Below are positions 44,397-54,245 of a stretch of DNA of 64,000 bases, in pieces. The stretch spans positions 42,796 to 106,795 of the forward strand of contig CAWDAK010000023.1 of assembly GCA_963800255.1 (NCBI GenBank), written 5' to 3'. The notes beneath the pieces are model-generated. The model did no database searches. It saw nothing but the letters and a program-made list of their open reading frames with translations, and was not told where the DNA came from. Source of the DNA: DATFVA01 sp963800255. GTDB taxonomy: Bacteria; Bacteroidota; Ignavibacteria; Ignavibacteriales; Ignavibacteriaceae. Position 1 is the stretch's first letter; each line of letters starts with the position of its first letter. Both the position numbers and the translations under genes were made by a program.

Positions 44397-45679
44397 TTTC
44401 TTAGCTTCCTCTTGATAGGAAAACTTAAGAGAATGATCGTTCCGGTCTCAGGATTTGTAGCAACCTTAAGCTCACCCTCATGTTTTTTCATGATGTTGTT
44501 TATTATTCTTAGGTTCAGCCTTGAAACATCATTTTTATTTTTCAGCGAGTCCATCATTTCTGTAAAAATGATCTTTACCAAAATTTTTCCATTGGCTACC
44601 CTCGTCTGAACAAGTATTCCCCCCTTCTCATTTTGTGCGGAACTAATGATGGTTAGAATATTTGTAAGCATCTGGTAGATATAATTGGGGTGACTTAATA
44701 TTCTAGGCAGGTTATCATTCAGGTCAAGATGATATTCCAAACCATTATTTTCAAGAGTGGATGCAAAAAGAGTAAATCCTTCTTCAATCAGTGAGTTCAG
44801 CCCGCAGGGATATATTTTTAGATTTTCATTGTTAATGCTTGCAAATTTCACGAGTCTTTTGATAATTTGATCAATTTTGTTAACCTGGTTTTTTATTACA
44901 GCTGTTGAGTCATTGGTTAGCCGGGTTCTTTCTTTTTTCAGGAGATCGATATGACTAATTATTACCTGGAGCGGTGTAAGAATTTCTTCAGCTATACCGT
45001 TGGTAAGTTCACCAACTGCAGATAATTTATAATCATTGATAAGTTTAGATTGATAGACCTGCTGATCCTTATATGCTACAGCCAGTTCTTCCTTAAGTTT
45101 AATCCCTTCAATCCTTGAATAAACAAGGTCAAGCATTAATCTTATAACATTCTGAAGTTTGTCTGAAGGCAATTTTTTAAAGGTGGATATGATAGTCAGA
45201 AGACCTTTCCTGATCTTCCCGGATAAAATCGGGAATACAAGGTAATTTAATCCAGTACCATTTATTCTGTACTGATTCAGATCAGGGATTATTTTTGCCT
45301 CCCGTGATTCAAAGACCCACTCAAGGATACCCTCTTTATATGATTTATTTATAAGCAGGGTTATATCTTCAGCGTTATCAATGTTAATAGGATTAAGAGT
45401 TAAACCTGTATTATCAAAAAGAAAAATATTATAATTTTTTACAGGAAGGATTTTTTTTAACGCCTTACAAAACCTGTCGGCCATTTGTTTGATCTCGTTA
45501 AGGTCGGTCAGATCATTTTGTAAACTGATCAGTTCATTAAAGGAATTGTCTTCATTAAAATCCGGAATTGATGAATTGGCTCCAGGATGTACCACTCCCC
45601 CGTTTTTCAAAGAAGATATGGAAGGAAGTGATTTATAAAAGGTTTCATACCTGAGAGTATTTTGTTTTATTACTCTCAA
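44393..45679 (-). CDS. Histidine pseudokinase with GAF-like sensor region (428 aa)
   Basis: The fold order is GAF-like region (about 60-200), DHp-like helices, and ATPase-like domain. The H-box reads GIAEEILTPLQVIISH, where Glu replaces the phosphorylated histidine of GIAHEINNPLQ. The ATPase domain keeps an N-box remnant (QMLTNILTIISSA) but has no DxGxG and no GxGLGL. The region instead reads SRLNLRIINNIM. It should not autophosphorylate and may instead bind a partner as a scaffold. The start is TTG at 45679, overlapping the HDOD gene stop by 4 bp. Confidence 0.82.
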   Translation of the reverse strand: MRVIKQNTLRYETFYKSLPSISSLKNGGVVHPGANSSIPDFNEDNSFNELISLQNDLTDLNEIKQMADRFCKALKKILPVKNYNIFLFDNTGLTLNPINIDNAEDITLLINKSYKEGILEWVFESREAKIIPDLNQYRINGTGLNYLVFPILSGKIRKGLLTIISTFKKLPSDKLQNVIRLMLDLVYSRIEGIKLKEELAVAYKDQQVYQSKLINDYKLSAVGELTNGIAEEILTPLQVIISHIDLLKKERTRLTNDSTAVIKNQVNKIDQIIKRLVKFASINNENLKIYPCGLNSLIEEGFTLFASTLENNGLEYHLDLNDNLPRILSHPNYIYQMLTNILTIISSAQNEKGGILVQTRVANGKILVKIIFTEMMDSLKNKNDVSRLNLRIINNIMKKHEGELKVATNPETGTIILLSFPIKRKLRK

Positions 45680-46563
45680 TTCAGATACCCTACTGATTCT
45701 ATCTGGCGTGTAAACAAATCCCTGTATCCTTCAATAAAATGTTCAAGTTCGGCTTCATCCTTAAACTGCATAAATCCCAAAGATTCTTTTTCAAGTTCAA
45801 AATCTGAATCATAGGAAAAATCTCCCAATTCCAGTTTTTTCGTCATATAATCAGAAAAATGGATTATTGCAGCCAGCATTTTATTATCCTGGTGTGCCAG
45901 GGAGGGATTATGATGATTATGTATTGCATCGCTTAAACTTGCAGGAAAGTTCCACCTATTCAGAAGAAAATAGCTTATCTCCTGGTGGTCCATCCCGAGC
46001 ACCTGGAGTTCAGCTTCACGGAAAGTTAAACCTTCATTTTTAACCAGTTCAGTGATCTGAATAAAATTTGAATGGAAGTAACGGTGAATTACAGAAATAC
46101 CCATGTCATGTAAAAACCCCCCGATGAAAGCTTCGCCGCTATTATAAAAATCAAGATCTTCAGCAAGACGTTTCGCGGCACTTCCGGTAAGAAATGAATG
46201 CATCCAGATTTTTTTATGATCAAGATACTGGTCAGTTTTATTCCTGAAAGCCTCAGTCATTGACAATATTGATATTATATTTTTCAGTTCGTTAAAACCA
46301 AGAATGAGCAGCGCAAAATCAATTGAAGTAACTTTCCTTTGCAGGCCGTACATCGGGGAATTAGAAATTGCCAGGATTTTCAGAACCAGGCCCTGGTCTC
46401 TTGAAATTATTTTACTTAGTTCCGCTGTACTGGTGGATTTATTTTCAAGGAGAGTCATTGTTTCACTTATTACTTTAGGAATCGGAGGCAGGTTATAAAT
46501 ATTCCTTAGTACGAGTTCTGTCTTCTCTCTTTTCTGCTGCTGGGATGCCAAATTAATTATCAT
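45676..46563 (-). CDS. HDOD-domain protein 1 (295 aa)
   Basis: HDOD domains are degenerate HD folds found in signalling and motility regulators. Here the signature runs from LPPIPKVISETMTLL through ISRDQGLVLKILAISNSPMY to GGFLHDMGISVIHRYF. An HD pair (LHDMG) is kept but other metal ligands are incomplete. I start it at the ATG 46563 (MIINLASQQQ), since the longer frame overlaps the upstream paralogue. The second copy lies 13 bp upstream and is about half identical by eye. Confidence 0.85.
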   Translation of the reverse strand: MIINLASQQQKREKTELVLRNIYNLPPIPKVISETMTLLENKSTSTAELSKIISRDQGLVLKILAISNSPMYGLQRKVTSIDFALLILGFNELKNIISILSMTEAFRNKTDQYLDHKKIWMHSFLTGSAAKRLAEDLDFYNSGEAFIGGFLHDMGISVIHRYFHSNFIQITELVKNEGLTFREAELQVLGMDHQEISYFLLNRWNFPASLSDAIHNHHNPSLAHQDNKMLAAIIHFSDYMTKKLELGDFSYDSDFELEKESLGFMQFKDEAELEHFIEGYRDLFTRQIESVGYLN

Positions 46564-46576
46564 AGTCTTTACTTTA

Positions 46577-47440
46577 TTAGTTGTCAAATTGATTTTGAAA
46601 ATTTTCTCTGTAACTCTGAATAAACTCATTAAGATATTTTTCATCTCCCAGGCCCAGGATGTCGAATATTGAGGGGTCGAGTTCCAAAGAATCATCCCAG
46701 TTAAACATTCCTGTTTCCAGTTTTTGAGTCATATAATCGCCTAAATGTACTATTGAGGCTAGTGTCTTATTATTATTGCTTTTAGAAGGACAGTGATGAT
46801 ACAATATTGATTCTGCGAGAGGTGTAGGAAGGTTCCATTTTTCAGCCAGGTAATACCCGACTTCCTGATGGGTTGCTTCCAGTATTACCTTTTCAGCTTC
46901 GAGAAAAGGTATATTTTTTTCTTTTACAAGATTTATCACATTTACAAACTCGGTGTGTAAGAACCGCTGAAGAATAGAAATACCAAGATCGTGAAGGAGA
47001 CCTGCAGTAAAAGCTTCACCCGAACGAACATAGCCGAGATCATCGGCAATCGTTTTGGATATACTGGCAGTTGCAAGCGAGTGTGCCCAATATTTTTTCC
47101 TGTTCCAGTATTTATCAGATTTCCCCTTAATGGTCTCAATCATCGATAGAGCTGTAATAATATTTTTGAGATTTTCAAATCCAAGTAAAATTATAGCGAA
47201 TTCGATTGTAGCAACCTTCCTTGGCAGCCCATAAAGAGGTGAATTGGCTACAGTCAGTATCTTTGCCACCATTCCCTGGTCCCTGTTTATTATTTTGGCA
47301 AGTTCTGAAGCATTAGTGAGAGGATTATCCAGAAGCCTGGATACTTCGAAAATAATCGACGGAACTGAAGGCAGATTTCTTATATACCCGAGAGAATCTC
47401 TAAAATCTTTTCCGGATGTTTTTATCTCTTCACTAGACAT
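46577..47440 (-). CDS. HDOD-domain protein 2 (287 aa)
   Basis: A paralogue of the next gene, with the same layout: LPSVPSIIFEVSRLLDNPLT, then KIINRDQGMVAKILTVANSP, LYGLPRKVATIEFAIILLG and AGLLHDLGISILQRF. Tandem duplication is the simplest origin. It begins inside the 3' end of fliA (8-bp overlap), so it is translated with the sigma factor. In other bacteria HDOD proteins near flagellar genes affect flagellar number or motility-gene expression; the exact role here is unknown. Confidence 0.86.
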   Translation of the reverse strand: MSSEEIKTSGKDFRDSLGYIRNLPSVPSIIFEVSRLLDNPLTNASELAKIINRDQGMVAKILTVANSPLYGLPRKVATIEFAIILLGFENLKNIITALSMIETIKGKSDKYWNRKKYWAHSLATASISKTIADDLGYVRSGEAFTAGLLHDLGISILQRFLHTEFVNVINLVKEKNIPFLEAEKVILEATHQEVGYYLAEKWNLPTPLAESILYHHCPSKSNNNKTLASIVHLGDYMTQKLETGMFNWDDSLELDPSIFDILGLGDEKYLNEFIQSYRENFQNQFDN

Positions 47441-48050
47441 TAATGTATGCCAGCCTGTTCTTTAGTGTCTTGATAATTTTTGAATGTACCTGCGAAACCC
47501 GTGAGACAGTAATATTCAGTACTTTTGATATTTCCTGGTAATTTAAATGTTCATAATAATATAATCCCAGGATCACTCTGTCTCTCTCAGCAAGGCCTTT
47601 AATAGCCTCCGTCAGGCATTCAACCTCTTCATTTTTTTCAACTTCTTCTGAAGGACTGTCATATTCACTCGGGATCAGGTCAGCCAGCGAATAACTATCT
47701 TCTTCATCAATAGAATGATCAAGTGAAATGACATTATAGAATACATCTTCCCCGTTAACTGATTTCTTCTTCTGAAGTTTTCTTAATTCGTCAATAATTT
47801 TGCCTCTTATCCTCTGGATGGCATAGGTTTCAAATTTAGTCCCGAAGTCAGGATTAAACCTGTCAATTGCCTCACTTAGACCTTCAACTCCAAAATGGAA
47901 GTAATCTCTGGAATCAAGAATCTCGAGGTTCACAAACTTAGAATGGTGAATCACATAATGTACAAGCCTGGAATAATTCATCATTATTTGCTTTTTTAGT
48001 TCACTATTTGGTGAAGTCTTATATTCATTCCACAGGTTATTGTTTTCCAT
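47433..48050 (-). CDS. fliA: Flagellar sigma factor FliA, sigma-28 (205 aa)
   Basis: A sigma-70-family factor lacking region 1. Region 2 includes NYSRLVHYVIHHSKFV, LSEAIDRFNPDFGTKFETYA and QRIRGKIIDELRKLQ. Region 4 ends with YQEISKVLNITVSRVSQVHS, the helix-turn-helix that reads the -35 element. It is slightly shorter than the usual 230-240 residues. Its cognate boxes are found before fliC, cheW, flgM and fliK in this window, and its antagonist flgM is encoded at 13.4 kb. Confidence 0.95.
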   Translation of the reverse strand: MENNNLWNEYKTSPNSELKKQIMMNYSRLVHYVIHHSKFVNLEILDSRDYFHFGVEGLSEAIDRFNPDFGTKFETYAIQRIRGKIIDELRKLQKKKSVNGEDVFYNVISLDHSIDEEDSYSLADLIPSEYDSPSEEVEKNEEVECLTEAIKGLAERDRVILGLYYYEHLNYQEISKVLNITVSRVSQVHSKIIKTLKNRLAYINV

Positions 48051-48063
48051 TTTCTATTTCCTG

Positions 48064-48279
48064 TTAAGGCTTTCCTGTCGAATCATCATCTGACTCGTGG
48101 GAAATGCTGTTTACCGATTTAAAAAAAACAAGTGCCAGAAAACTCAAAAGAATTGTTACTGCAAGGAATAATACCAGGGATCTTAAGATGATGTCCTGGA
48201 GCGGCATTCCCATTCTGGTAAAGAAAAAGATTGCTAAAAAGAATGTCAGTAAACCGATCTGGATCAAAATTTTATTCAT
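48064..48279 (-). CDS. Small two-TM membrane protein (71 aa)
   Basis: Two hydrophobic helices (ILIQIGLLTFFLAIFFFT and RSLVLFLAVTILLSFLALVF) are followed by a short acidic cytoplasmic tail SHESDDDSTGKP. It lies between flhG and fliA, 13 bp upstream of fliA. I recognise no family. Small membrane proteins are often found at this place in flagellar operons of this group, but none that I can name matches. Confidence 0.65.
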   Translation of the reverse strand: MNKILIQIGLLTFFLAIFFFTRMGMPLQDIILRSLVLFLAVTILLSFLALVFFKSVNSISHESDDDSTGKP

Positions 48280-48352
48280 ACTTCATCTGAAAATTCAAAT
48301 AGTATACCAGCAGACATTTCTATGAAGAGCCGGAAAAGGATTAAAAATCGGA

Positions 48353-49204
48353 CTATACGTTTTCAAAAGTTTCATGTCCTTGCGGAATATTAGCCATCTG
48401 TGCGAAATCAGATAAAGTTGAAGCAACTGTATCTATTTGATGGGAAAGCCTGTGTTCAGGATAGTGCTCTCTCAGCAATCGCTGGTTAATTATTGTTTCC
48501 CCTGCTATTTTGTCATCAGGTATTAATCCAAGAAGTTCTACCTGTTCTCCCAGGAAATGTCCTGCCGCTGTTTTGATATTACTAAAAGCATCATTACCCT
48601 GCCTCATGTTAGCACACTTATTCATCAGGATCATATTTTTCCCTCTGTATTCTGAACCGTTTAGCAGTTTAATAATAACGTATGCATCGAGAATCGCAGT
48701 TGGTTCGGGCTGAGTTACAACTATATTAAGAGCAGCATAGCTTAAAAGTCTAATTTGTGTTCTGCTGCCGCCCGAACCGGTATCTATGATTATGTGATCA
48801 TAACCGGAAGTATTACCGGTGAGATTTGAAAAAAACAATTCAAGGTTATCTGTTGAAAGTTCAGAGTCTCCTCCTTCGCCGGATAGACCGAAAATTATAT
48901 GCAGGTTGCTGTTATATTCGTGAATAATTTCCCCGAATAATTTCTTCCTGTTCAGAAAATGATCAATCGAATACTCAGGGATTATATTCAGTAATAAATT
49001 TGCATTCGCAAAATTCAGGTCGAGATCAATATAAAGGATTCGCTTGTTCACCCTGCTCAATGCATACGCAATATTAAGTGACAAAAAGGTCTTTCCCGTC
49101 CCTCCTTTTCCGGAAGAAAAAGAAATTAATTTGGGAAGCAGGCGGGCCTTATTTCGGGGAATTAGTTTATCTAATTCGATAAGCCTTTCAGCCTGACCTA
49201 TCAT
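48353..49204 (-). CDS. flhG: MinD-like ATPase FlhG/FleN (283 aa)
   Basis: FlhG controls flagellar number and site together with FlhF. The deviant Walker A SSGKGGTGKTFLSLNIAYAL is present, as are DLDLNFANANLLLNI (Walker A' region) and HIIIDTGSGGS (Walker B). The N-terminal segment QAERLIELDKLIP resembles the FlhF-activating DQAxxLR helix of other FlhG proteins. The protein shares a 4-bp overlap with flhF (ATGA). Confidence 0.93.
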   Translation of the reverse strand: MIGQAERLIELDKLIPRNKARLLPKLISFSSGKGGTGKTFLSLNIAYALSRVNKRILYIDLDLNFANANLLLNIIPEYSIDHFLNRKKLFGEIIHEYNSNLHIIFGLSGEGGDSELSTDNLELFFSNLTGNTSGYDHIIIDTGSGGSRTQIRLLSYAALNIVVTQPEPTAILDAYVIIKLLNGSEYRGKNMILMNKCANMRQGNDAFSNIKTAAGHFLGEQVELLGLIPDDKIAGETIINQRLLREHYPEHRLSHQIDTVASTLSDFAQMANIPQGHETFENV

Positions 49205-50343
49205 TTTTCAGTTTTTCCTGTTAGTATTAATTTTGCCAGAAAGTGTGAATCTGCAGACATGATATCATCCGGAATGATCTGACCATTTGAAAGAAAAGTA
49301 ACCGGAATATTAAAATTGGAAACCAGGTTAAGTATATTGCCGAAAGCAACCCCTTCATCCAGTTTGGTAAATATGAAAGAATCATAATCGAAAGCCTGGA
49401 ATTTCTTTGCACTATCAAACAGGTTCTTTGTGGAAGCTGTCGAACTCAGTACCAGGAAAGTCTCATCGATCTTAATTGTATCTAAATACTGCTTTATCTT
49501 TTTAAGCTGATCAGCCCTGTTCTGACTTCTGCCGGCGGTATCAATAAATACAATATCTTTATCTTTAAGGCGTTCTAAAAGTCCGGGGATTTCTTCAGGT
49601 TCATAGGCTACAAGCATATCGATATTGCTTACCTCAGAAAATATTCGCAGCTGATCAATTGCTCCGAGACGGTATGTATCAATTGAAATCAGTCCTACCT
49701 TAAGGTTTTGAAGTATTTTAGCGATAACAGCCAGTTTGGCTATGCAGGTAGTTTTGCCTACTCCGGTTGGACCCACTACAGCCGCAACCTTAGGACCTTT
49801 CTCCTTCCGTAACTCAAAGTTCTTCACCGGAATCATCGAATCTATTGTGGAAGCAAGGTAGTTGTCAATGTTTGATACGTGCAGATACTTACCGTACTGC
49901 TTCAACTGGTTGATGATAAGGGAAATTAGATTTGGCTGAACATCCCTTGCTTCAAGTAAATCGGCAACTTCTTCAAGTTCTTTGTCTATTAGTCTGCCGT
50001 TCCCTGCCCCGGCATCCTGTTTTTTTGCCTCAGGTTTTTCATCTGTATGAACCTTTTTTACCGGCTTTTCAGCCTGCCGTGAGTAAACCCTTTCAGAGAG
50101 ATATTCGAGTTCATTTAGATAATTTGTAGCCTTGGCCGGTTCCGATTTCTTTTGGGCTATGGCGGCTTCAGTTTTTATTGGATGATCATAACCAACAGTA
50201 ATTTCAAATGATTTTCTCTGATCAGAAGCCGGATCTTCGCCAATCATCCTGGAACCTAAAATAATAGCCTCACTTCCAAGTTCAGCTTTCATTCTGGCGG
50301 TTGCTTCTTTTAACGTGGGGGCAGTATATTTTTTAATTTGCAT
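49201..50343 (-). CDS. flhF: Flagellar SRP-type GTPase FlhF (380 aa)
   Basis: The N-terminal B domain starts MQIKKYTAPTLKEATARMKA, which is family-typical. The NG domain has P-loop GPTGVGKTTCIAKLA, IDTYRLGAIDQLRIFS, DTAGRSQNR and TKLDEGVAFG. FlhF recruits early basal-body parts to the assembly site. It overlaps flhA by 11 bp and flhG by 4 bp. Confidence 0.96.
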   Translation of the reverse strand: MQIKKYTAPTLKEATARMKAELGSEAIILGSRMIGEDPASDQRKSFEITVGYDHPIKTEAAIAQKKSEPAKATNYLNELEYLSERVYSRQAEKPVKKVHTDEKPEAKKQDAGAGNGRLIDKELEEVADLLEARDVQPNLISLIINQLKQYGKYLHVSNIDNYLASTIDSMIPVKNFELRKEKGPKVAAVVGPTGVGKTTCIAKLAVIAKILQNLKVGLISIDTYRLGAIDQLRIFSEVSNIDMLVAYEPEEIPGLLERLKDKDIVFIDTAGRSQNRADQLKKIKQYLDTIKIDETFLVLSSTASTKNLFDSAKKFQAFDYDSFIFTKLDEGVAFGNILNLVSNFNIPVTFLSNGQIIPDDIMSADSHFLAKLILTGKTEK

Positions 50344-52382
50344 TTTCTATCTCCAGCTTGTCGATAAATTCTATTTCAATTTGTGAGGGCAGTTCTGAAT
50401 AGGAGAGTACCGTAAAATCAGGAAAACTTGAATTAATTAGTCTGTAGAAATACAGTCTGATTGTTGCCGATGTTATTATCAATGGCTGAAAACCCAGACT
50501 TCTGAATTTTTCATATAGTTTCTCAACCCTCAGATTAATCTCCTTTAATATCATGGGACTAAGATTCAGGGATGCGCCGGAGTCTTTCTGATTCTGCAGG
50601 GATGATATTATAGCCGATTCCAGTTTTTGTCCCAGCGATGCTGCTCTTATTATATCATTCTGATCTTTGTAAAGGTTGGCTATTGTATCCCCAATTGAGT
50701 GCCTTACGTACTCAGTTAGAACATCTATATTTTTGGTAACTTTTGAATAATCTATCAGGGCTTCCAGGATCTGTACGAGATCCTTAATTGGAATGAATTC
50801 CTTTAAAAGGTTCTGCAATACTTTCTGTATTGTACCGAGGGACAATACTTCCGTGTTAATATCTTCAATAACAGCGGGATATTCTTTTTTCAAATTTTCA
50901 AGCAGCTGTTTGACTGCCTGCCGGGAAAGGATTTTATCAAAATTCTTCTTAAGGGTTTCCTGTAAATGAGTTGATAATACAGATGTTCCATCTACAACAG
51001 TATATTCCAGCAATTCTGCCTTATCCTTTTCTTCTTTGGTGATCCAGTAGGCAGTCAAATTAAAAGCAGGATCTTTAGTAGGAATTCCATTTAGTTTTTC
51101 GGTAATATGACCGGGATTCATTGCCAGGTACCGGTCTGTGAATACTTCAAATGAAGCAACAATATTCCCTTTAATCTTAATAATATATTCATTCGGGTCG
51201 AGCTGGAGATTATCCCTCACTCTAACAGGCGGTATCAGGATTCCGTATTCAAGGGCTATGTATTTTCTTGTTGAGGATATTTTCTGGAAAAGGTTGCCTC
51301 CCTGTGTTTCATCCACCAGGTTTATCAATCCGTATCCTATTTCAATTTCTATCGGGTCAACCTGCAGGTATTGTTCAACTTTTTCTTCTTCATTTGCAGG
51401 AAGAGGTTCGGCAGATTCTTTTTCGATTGCCGCGGCTTTTATTTTTTTATTTCCAATAAATGAACCGGCACCGAGAGATATCCCCAGGATCATAAAAGGT
51501 ATAGTAGGCATTCCGGGAATCAAAGCAAAAAGAATTACAGCTCCCGAAACTGTACCCAGTACGCGCGGATTTGACAACAGCTGTGTGCGCATCTGAATGT
51601 CAAGTGCGGTTCCGGCAGCGCTTCTTGTAACAACCAGGCCGGCGGCAGTAGCTATCAGGAGAGCAGGAATCTGTGAAACGAGCCCGTCTCCTATAGTAAG
51701 AATCGTGTATGTCTTTAATGCATCAGTTAAGGAAAGTCCCCTCTGTGCAACTCCGATTATAAATCCCCCTAAAATGTTTATTCCGTTAATTAATAAACCG
51801 GCAATTGCATCCCCCTTAACGAATTTGCTTGCACCGTCCATTGCTCCATAAAATTCAGCTTCACGACTAACATTTTCTCTTCTTTTCTTTGCATCATCTT
51901 CATTGATTAATCCTGAATTAAGATCTGCATCAATCGCCATCTGCTTACCGGGCATCGCATCCAGTGTAAACCTTGCTGCCACTTCGGATATTCTACCTGA
52001 ACCCTTAATAATTACGATGAACTGGATAATAATGAGAATTATAAATATGATGAATCCAACTACATAATTTCCTCTTACAACGAAGGTTCCAAAACTTTCT
52101 ATAATTTTACCTGCGCTGCCGTCTATCAAGATCAAACGGGTCGAACTAATATTTAACGAAAGTCTGAAAAGAGTTAATACCAGCAGTAGACCCGGGAATA
52201 TTGAAATATCGAGCGGTGAGCGGATGTATAAGGAAACAATTAATATTTAATACTGCCGTACTTATATTAAGCGCAAGAAAGAAATCAAGGAGAAATGGAG
52301 GCAGAGGGACCAGCATTAATCCCAGTATGAATATTAACCCGAAGCCCAATAATATATCTGTATTTTTACCAAAGCTTTTCAT
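50333..52382 (-). CDS. flhA: Export gate protein FlhA (about 682 aa) with a single-base frameshift
   Basis: FlhA is the major gate of the flagellar type III secretion system. The first piece, from the ATG at 52382, reads LDFFLALNISTAVL and then goes out of frame. Deleting one A from the AAA at 52248-52246 gives ILIVSLYIRSPLDISIFPG and then LTLFRLSLNISSTRLILI. This joins the long open piece to its end, with FHIPEP-type region AARFTLDAMPGKQMAIDAD intact. The large C-terminal cytosolic domain is complete. A missing flhA would abolish motility, so a consensus error is likely, but true inactivation cannot be excluded. Confidence 0.93.
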
Positions 52383-52383
52383 T

Positions 52384-53466
52384 TTATACTATTGACTTTT
52401 TTTTGCTGCTTTTCAGACGGAAAACATAGGCCAGCACCTGTGCAACAGCCTTAAATAGTTTTTCGGGGATCTGCTCACCTACTTCACAATATTTAAATAA
52501 TGCACGTGCAAGCTCAACATCTTCCTGAATAGGAACGTTATTTTTAATTGCGATTTCTTTAATCCTCCGGGCTGTTTCGTCGGCTCCCTTAGCCAGCACC
52601 TTTGGCGCTGAATCTTTTATCATATCATATTTAACGGCAACTGCATAATGCGTCGGGTTTGTTATAACTACATCTGCTTTAGGAACATCGTGCATCATCC
52701 TGTTTTTTGCCATCATATACTGAAGTTTTCTGATCCGTGACTTTATTAGCGGATCTCCTTCACTTTGTTTGTTTTCCTCCTTTACTTCCTGTTTGGTCAT
52801 CATCATTTCTTTTTTGAAGTTGAATTTCTGAAAGATGAAATCAAGAGCGGCAAGTACGGCATATATAAGAGCAATTTTCCAGGTCAGGGCGAATGCGGCA
52901 GTGGCCATAAATTCTGCTATTTCAGCAACAGTAAAATCAAAAAGGCGCGAACTCTCAAGGATCTGCTGCTGTAAAACAAAATATACACCTGCACTTATGA
53001 CTCCCATTTTCAGGATTGACTTAAGAACTTCTTCAAATGATTTGGCGCTGAAAAATATTTTCTTTACTCCGCTGATCGGGTTAAATTTCTTAAAGTTTGG
53101 AACCAATGCCTTCGAACTGAGCCTGAAACCTACCTGTGAAATACTTGCTGCTATGCCTATAATAATTAGTCCTACGAAAAGCGGCATTAGTGTAGTAAAC
53201 ATGAAGAGAAACCACGTTTTAGCATAGTAAACAAAAGATTCAGTGTTTAAATCGAAGACGTCAAGCGAAGAAAAGATTTTAATTGAGAAATCAGCAATAT
53301 TCGAGGACAAAGATTTCTGTGTTAAAAAAAGCAGCATAAAACCTGTCGTAAATACAACAAGTGAATTTATCTCAACACTTTTGGCAACCTGTCCCTTGTC
53401 CCTCCCGTCATCAAGTTTTTTTTGCGACGCTTGTTCGGTTTTTTCCTGTCCGTCAGCTTCCGGCAT
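52384..53466 (-). CDS. flhB: Export apparatus protein FlhB (360 aa)
   Basis: FlhB has four TM helices, then a cytoplasmic domain that cleaves itself to switch substrate class from hook to filament. The cleavage motif is present in VVITNPTHYAVAVKY (NPTH, cutting after Asn). The N-terminus has the family start GQEKTEQASQKKLDDGRDKG. The linker KKEMMMTKQEVKEENKQSEG is also conserved. It is 1 bp from flhA and 5 bp from fliR. Confidence 0.96.
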   Translation of the reverse strand: MPEADGQEKTEQASQKKLDDGRDKGQVAKSVEINSLVVFTTGFMLLFLTQKSLSSNIADFSIKIFSSLDVFDLNTESFVYYAKTWFLFMFTTLMPLFVGLIIIGIAASISQVGFRLSSKALVPNFKKFNPISGVKKIFFSAKSFEEVLKSILKMGVISAGVYFVLQQQILESSRLFDFTVAEIAEFMATAAFALTWKIALIYAVLAALDFIFQKFNFKKEMMMTKQEVKEENKQSEGDPLIKSRIRKLQYMMAKNRMMHDVPKADVVITNPTHYAVAVKYDMIKDSAPKVLAKGADETARRIKEIAIKNNVPIQEDVELARALFKYCEVGEQIPEKLFKAVAQVLAYVFRLKSSKKKSIV

Positions 53467-53471
53467 ATTAT

Positions 53472-54245
53472 TTAAATTCCCATCGCTTTAACAAGAGTGA
53501 ATAAATTATCTTCAAAAGCTTTTAGAAGATTCTTAATTGCATACACAAGCATCGGCGTACTGAAAAACAGAAGGATGAAACCCAGTCCAAGCTTCAATGG
53601 CTGTGTCACGAAAAATATCTGCATCTGGGGAATTACTCTTGCTGTTATTCCCTCAGCAATATTCACCAGGAAAAATGAAATCAGTATTGGAGCTGATATT
53701 TTTACCGCAATTATAAATACATTGGCAGAATAACTGATCAGCAGATCGTAAACTGATTTATTGATCGTATATCTTCCTATAGGTATGACTGTGAAAGAGT
53801 ATGCCAGCTCACGTATCAGGTAGTGATGACCATTTATAAGGAAAAAAATCAGGATTGCTATCATATAAATGAATTCACCGAGAATATTCGTCTGTGTTTC
53901 ATCCCCGGGATTAAATAACTCTGCCATGCTGAGTCCCATATCAAAGCCCATCAGGCTTCCGGCAAATGAGAAACCGTAAAAGAAAATATTGATTGAGAAA
54001 CCAATTAAAAGACCGGTTATTATTTCTTTTATCCCGTTTGCAAACAGCCACCAGAGTTCAACCTGAACTTTTACTGAACTAAAGTCGTTTACAAGGAAAA
54101 TTATATAGGCAATTATGAAGGATAGAAAAATTTTCGCGACAACCGGTACAGCCCTGTGTCCGAATACCGGTGCAGCTATAAACGCAGCCAAAATTCTGAT
54201 GAGCAGCAGTAGAACAATTATGAAATCTCTGACGGCAATTGTCAT
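53472..54245 (-). CDS. fliR: Export apparatus protein FliR (257 aa)
   Basis: A strongly hydrophobic protein with five or six TM segments, for example FIIVLLLLIRILAAFIAAPV and GLGFILLFFSTPMLVYAIKN. The family pattern GFDMGLSMAELFNPGDETQT is present. FliR forms the export channel core with FliP and FliQ. It overlaps fliQ by 4 bp. Confidence 0.94.
   Translation of the reverse strand: MTIAVRDFIIVLLLLIRILAAFIAAPVFGHRAVPVVAKIFLSFIIAYIIFLVNDFSSVKVQVELWWLFANGIKEIITGLLIGFSINIFFYGFSFAGSLMGFDMGLSMAELFNPGDETQTNILGEFIYMIAILIFFLINGHHYLIRELAYSFTVIPIGRYTINKSVYDLLISYSANVFIIAVKISAPILISFFLVNIAEGITARVIPQMQIFFVTQPLKLGLGFILLFFSTPMLVYAIKNLLKAFEDNLFTLVKAMGI

Noticed and set aside
52240..52255. Programmed frameshift in flhA
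   Set aside because: The site is only AAA with no slippery heptamer or downstream structure, and similar one-base gains occur in unrelated genes; consensus error is simpler.
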